Position numbers and translations under genes: made by a program. The notes below the pieces were generated by a model. The model had not been told where the DNA came from. It ran no database searches and worked only from the letters and a program-made list of their open reading frames with translations. A stretch of 64,000 nt of DNA from an uncultured Actinomycetes bacterium. Its GTDB lineage: Bacteria > Actinomycetota > Acidimicrobiia > Acidimicrobiales > RAAP-2. The number at the start of each line of letters is the position of its first letter. Positions within the stretch are counted from its first letter, which is position 1. The stretch is from the NCBI GenBank assembly GCA_903924205.1, contig CAIYAP010000002.1:186001-250000 (forward strand). Reading direction: 5' to 3'. Of the stretch, positions 61,883 through 64,000 are shown piece by piece.

Positions 61883-62297
61883 GTCCAAATATCTCGACGG
61901 CCGGTCGCGAGCGTGCCGGGACCACGAGTCGAACGGGAATGGCGATCAAACTCAGCAAGAACGTCATGCTGAGTGACACAACAAGTGCCCCGATGGTGAC
62001 GTCGAGGAAGCCGTGCACCACGCCGGCCAGAAACGGTCGATGCCATAGCGACGTGATGTACACCGGGAGGACCGCGACGAGCCATAGCCCCATGGGTGCG
62101 GTGATGAGTGACGTGAGGTGTCGCTGGACCCCAATGACGATGCCCAAGAGCAGGGTCAGCGTCACGGCGAGGATGGACCACCAGCCCACATGACCATCGC
62201 TGGCGACCCACCAGCAGGCATAGACCGTCATCACGCCACGCCACATAGCCGTGACTTTTTCTAGTTGCCGTCCGCGTGAAGCAATTCGTCGAGCCAT
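61863..62297 (-). CDS. Small membrane protein of unknown function
   Basis: 144 residues with four hydrophobic segments (about 16-30, 37-54, 64-82 and 95-120) and a short basic start MARRIASRGRQLEKV. No family recognised. I chose ATG 62297, which follows a TACCGT box by seven bases; an upstream in-frame start at 62333 would add 12 residues and overlap the box. Divergent from the S51-like gene. Confidence 0.65.
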   Translation of the reverse strand: MARRIASRGRQLEKVTAMWRGVMTVYACWWVASDGHVGWWSILAVTLTLLLGIVIGVQRHLTSLITAPMGLWLVAVLPVYITSLWHRPFLAGVVHGFLDVTIGALVVSLSMTFLLSLIAIPVRLVVPARSRPAVEIFGPNDSRS

Positions 62298-62304
62298 AGG
62301 CATC

Positions 62305-62344
62305 ACGGTATCAAGGTCGATGAACGCGGGCACGCCGATACGCT
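62305..62344. promoter_or_regulatory. Divergent leaderless promoters for the membrane and S51-like genes
   Basis: On the minus strand TACCGT (62310-62305) is seven bases from ATG 62297. On the plus strand TACGCT (62339-62344) is six bases from GTG 62351. Confidence 0.4.
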
Positions 62345-62350
62345 CTACGT

Positions 62351-63421
62351 GTGCCGTCTGGAGTTCTCGCCATCATTGGCTCGGGTGAAATCTCCCCGGG
62401 ACTAACAAAAATCCATCGTGAGCTGCTGTCTCGCCATTCCGGCCCCGCACTTCTCCTCACCTCAACTTTTGGTTTTCAGGAAAACATTCCTCAACTAACT
62501 GAGAAGATCACCGATTATTTCCGCGATGCGACGGGCACCACGTTGGTACGACAAGATCTCGAGCGCGACGCCACCGAGGTACAGCGCGCCGAACTTCGCC
62601 ACGCACTCGCCGATGCGCAATACGTCTTTGCCGGGCCGGGCAGCCCGAGCTACGCCATGAGCGCTTGGGGACCGGCCGCTCTCGACACCAGCCTCGCGGA
62701 CGTTTTACACCGTGGCGGCACGGTGACTTTTGCGTCCGCCGCTGCGTGCACCTTGGGGCAGCACTGTGCGCCCATCTATGAGATTTATAAAGTCGGCCAC
62801 GATCCACACTGGATTGAGGGACTGAACCTCCTCAATTACTTCGGTCTAAACGCGTCGGTGATTCCCCACTTTGACAATGCCGAGGGTGGCAACCACGACA
62901 CGCGCTACTGCTACCTCGGCGCGCGGCGTCTCGCGACGTTGCAGGCTCAACTCCCGCCGGGAGAAGCCATCTTCGGGGTCGACGAATACACCGTCGCCAT
63001 TTTCCGAGAAGACGAGCGCACCGTCGAGGTTCACGGTCGAGGGCACGCCTATTGGATCACCCCGAGCCACACTCTCACCCTCTCCCCCGGCGCGCCAGTG
63101 AGTTTGGATGATTTCGCCACCGCCACTCGCAGCTTTTCGCCGGGACCCGAAAAGACGGTCGGTGACCTTGACGCCTTAGTCGCTCAGATCGGTGCCACGT
63201 CGCCAGATGCCATCGATGCCGTCGCCACCTTGGTGCGTCGGGCGGCTACCGGTGGCGACGGTTTCATTGATCCCGCAATTCTCTTCACTCGCCTGCTCGA
63301 GATCCGTCGCGACGCTCGTGCGGAGCGCCAATTTGCCTTAGCGGATGCCATTCGTGACGCAATTGTTTCTACTGGGGTCGAAGTAAATGATGGGCCCGAG
63401 GGCTCGACCTGGAGCTGGTAA
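62351..63421 (+). CDS. S51/class-I amidotransferase-like protein fused to a CysS-type C-terminal domain
   Basis: 356 residues in two parts. Residues 1-230 resemble the peptidase S51/type-1 glutamine-amidotransferase-like fold: AIIGSGEISPG (about 7-17), the glycine turn AGPGSPSYAM (about 93-102) and FASAAACTLG (about 127-136) where the nucleophile elbow should be; a clear Ser of the S51 G-x-S-A-G-A type is not seen. The last 45 residues (LLEIRRDARAERQFALADAI, then a Trp-ending TW) match the C-terminal domain of cysteinyl-tRNA synthetases, including the one at 54247. Function unknown. GTG start with leaderless -10 box. Confidence 0.8.
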   Translation: MPSGVLAIIGSGEISPGLTKIHRELLSRHSGPALLLTSTFGFQENIPQLTEKITDYFRDATGTTLVRQDLERDATEVQRAELRHALADAQYVFAGPGSPSYAMSAWGPAALDTSLADVLHRGGTVTFASAAACTLGQHCAPIYEIYKVGHDPHWIEGLNLLNYFGLNASVIPHFDNAEGGNHDTRYCYLGARRLATLQAQLPPGEAIFGVDEYTVAIFREDERTVEVHGRGHAYWITPSHTLTLSPGAPVSLDDFATATRSFSPGPEKTVGDLDALVAQIGATSPDAIDAVATLVRRAATGGDGFIDPAILFTRLLEIRRDARAERQFALADAIRDAIVSTGVEVNDGPEGSTWSW

Positions 63422-63436
63422 CCCGCGGCCACTGAG

Positions 63437-63442
63437 TATGGT
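63437..63442 (+). promoter_or_regulatory. Leaderless-type -10 box of the methyltransferase gene
   Basis: TATGGT, six bases, then ATG at 63449. Confidence 0.45.
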
Positions 63443-63448
63443 CTCGGC

Positions 63449-64000
63449 ATGGGCCTGTATTCACGTGTCATTGCACCGCGTCTCGTTGATATTGCCTGCG
63501 GGCCGCAGGCCCTCGATAAGTGGCGTCGACCCGTCCTCGATGGCCTGTCCGGCGTTGTCTTAGAAATTGGGGTCGGGGGTGGGCGAAACCTTCACCTCTA
63601 CCCCGCCGAGGTCACCGAGATCTGGGGTGTCGAGCCATCGCCGGTGATGCGGGCCGTTGCGAACAAGCGCGCTCGATCTCTCGGACGTGAGATCACCTGG
63701 GTGGGCGACGACGCCCAGACCCTCGACCTTCCTGCTCACAGTGTTGACTTCGTGATCTCGACATTCACCGCCTGCACTATCCCCGACCCCACCTTGGCTT
63801 TCGTGAAGGCCAAAGGGGCGCTGAAGCCCAGCGGTGAACTTCGCTGCGTGGAACATGGCATTGCGCCTGACGAATCAGTTCGGCGCTGGCAACGGCGTCT
63901 TCAGCCCTTTCACATTCACTTGGCTGACGGCTGCCATCTCCTGCGCAATCCCGGCGAGATTGTGCGAGCGGCCGGATTCGCGGAAACGCAGCGATTCGAG
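63449..64000 (+). CDS. Class I SAM-dependent methyltransferase (cut by window edge)
   Basis: 184 residues visible, frame open to the window end. It starts MGLYSRVIAPRLVDIACG, with the SAM-binding motif LEIGVGGGRN (about 38-47), an acidic contact in GVEPSPVM (about 59-66), DDAQTLDLP (about 86-94) and a post-motif VISTFTAC (about 101-108). The pattern fits small methyltransferases of the METTL7/phospholipid N-methyltransferase-like group. The substrate is unknown and the C-terminus is outside the window. Confidence 0.85.
   Translation, partial: MGLYSRVIAPRLVDIACGPQALDKWRRPVLDGLSGVVLEIGVGGGRNLHLYPAEVTEIWGVEPSPVMRAVANKRARSLGREITWVGDDAQTLDLPAHSVDFVISTFTACTIPDPTLAFVKAKGALKPSGELRCVEHGIAPDESVRRWQRRLQPFHIHLADGCHLLRNPGEIVRAAGFAETQRFE

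Overview
The window is a gene-dense stretch of a high-GC (about 60% by eye) actinobacterial chromosome. The phylum call rests on a WhiB1-type Fe-S regulator opposite a PdtaS-type kinase, DUF3107, the MSMEG_4193/DUF3090/SCO1664 gene trio, paired ArsA-like ATPases, F420-type proteins and TANNNT -10 boxes with many leaderless starts. A complete System I (Ccm) cytochrome c maturation operon and a Baeyer-Villiger monooxygenase make Acidimicrobiia my best guess for the class; that part is inference. I see no rRNA, tRNA, insertion sequence, prophage or CRISPR array, and only one gene-free stretch of about 300 bases.

Layout. 1-6740: a cut-off DEAD-box helicase, peroxiredoxin, then a four-gene operon (ComA-like phosphosulfolactate synthase, VOC protein, AMP-forming ligase, membrane acyltransferase) that fits no pathway I can name, then a histidine phosphatase and an alpha/beta hydrolase. 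6751-10529: Fpg/Nei glycosylase and FrhB-like protein transcribed divergently, then the MSMEG_4193-DUF3090-SCO1664 trio. 10571-26439: a nucleoside-use island with deoC, two aldehyde dehydrogenases (one lacking the catalytic domain), purine nucleoside phosphorylase, phospho-sugar mutase, adenosine deaminase, thymidine phosphorylase, cytidine deaminase, pseudouridine-phosphate glycosidase and kinase, and a complete BMP-type nucleoside ABC importer. Imported (deoxy)ribonucleosides and pseudouridine would be split, and the sugar phosphates passed to central metabolism.

26692-38053: etfBA, a glycerophosphodiesterase, whiB1/pdtaS, a PHP phosphatase, two ArsA-like ATPases with DUF3107, a dGTPase-like HD protein, an SDR, and an Mrp/ApbC Fe-S carrier facing a SufR-like regulator. 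38043-45140: a ccm operon in the transcription order A-B-C-D-E-F-G-H plus a TPR protein, almost every junction overlapping, preceded by gmd. 45218-52979: glycosyltransferase, TetR regulator, cystathionine synthase/lyase pair, LMW phosphatase, BVMO and acyl-CoA dehydrogenase. 53084-64000: a MazEF-type module, cold-shock protein, cysS and valS from a shared promoter, a lipase-like hydrolase, an F420-type LLM/SRPBCC/TetR run, an S51-like protein carrying a CysS-type C-terminal domain, and a cut-off methyltransferase.

Regulatory grammar. At about 20 starts the sequence reads TANNNT, six or seven bases, then ATG or GTG with no ribosome binding site. This is the leaderless layout known from mycobacteria. 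I used it to choose several start codons, and it exposes promoters inside apparent operons (add, cbs).
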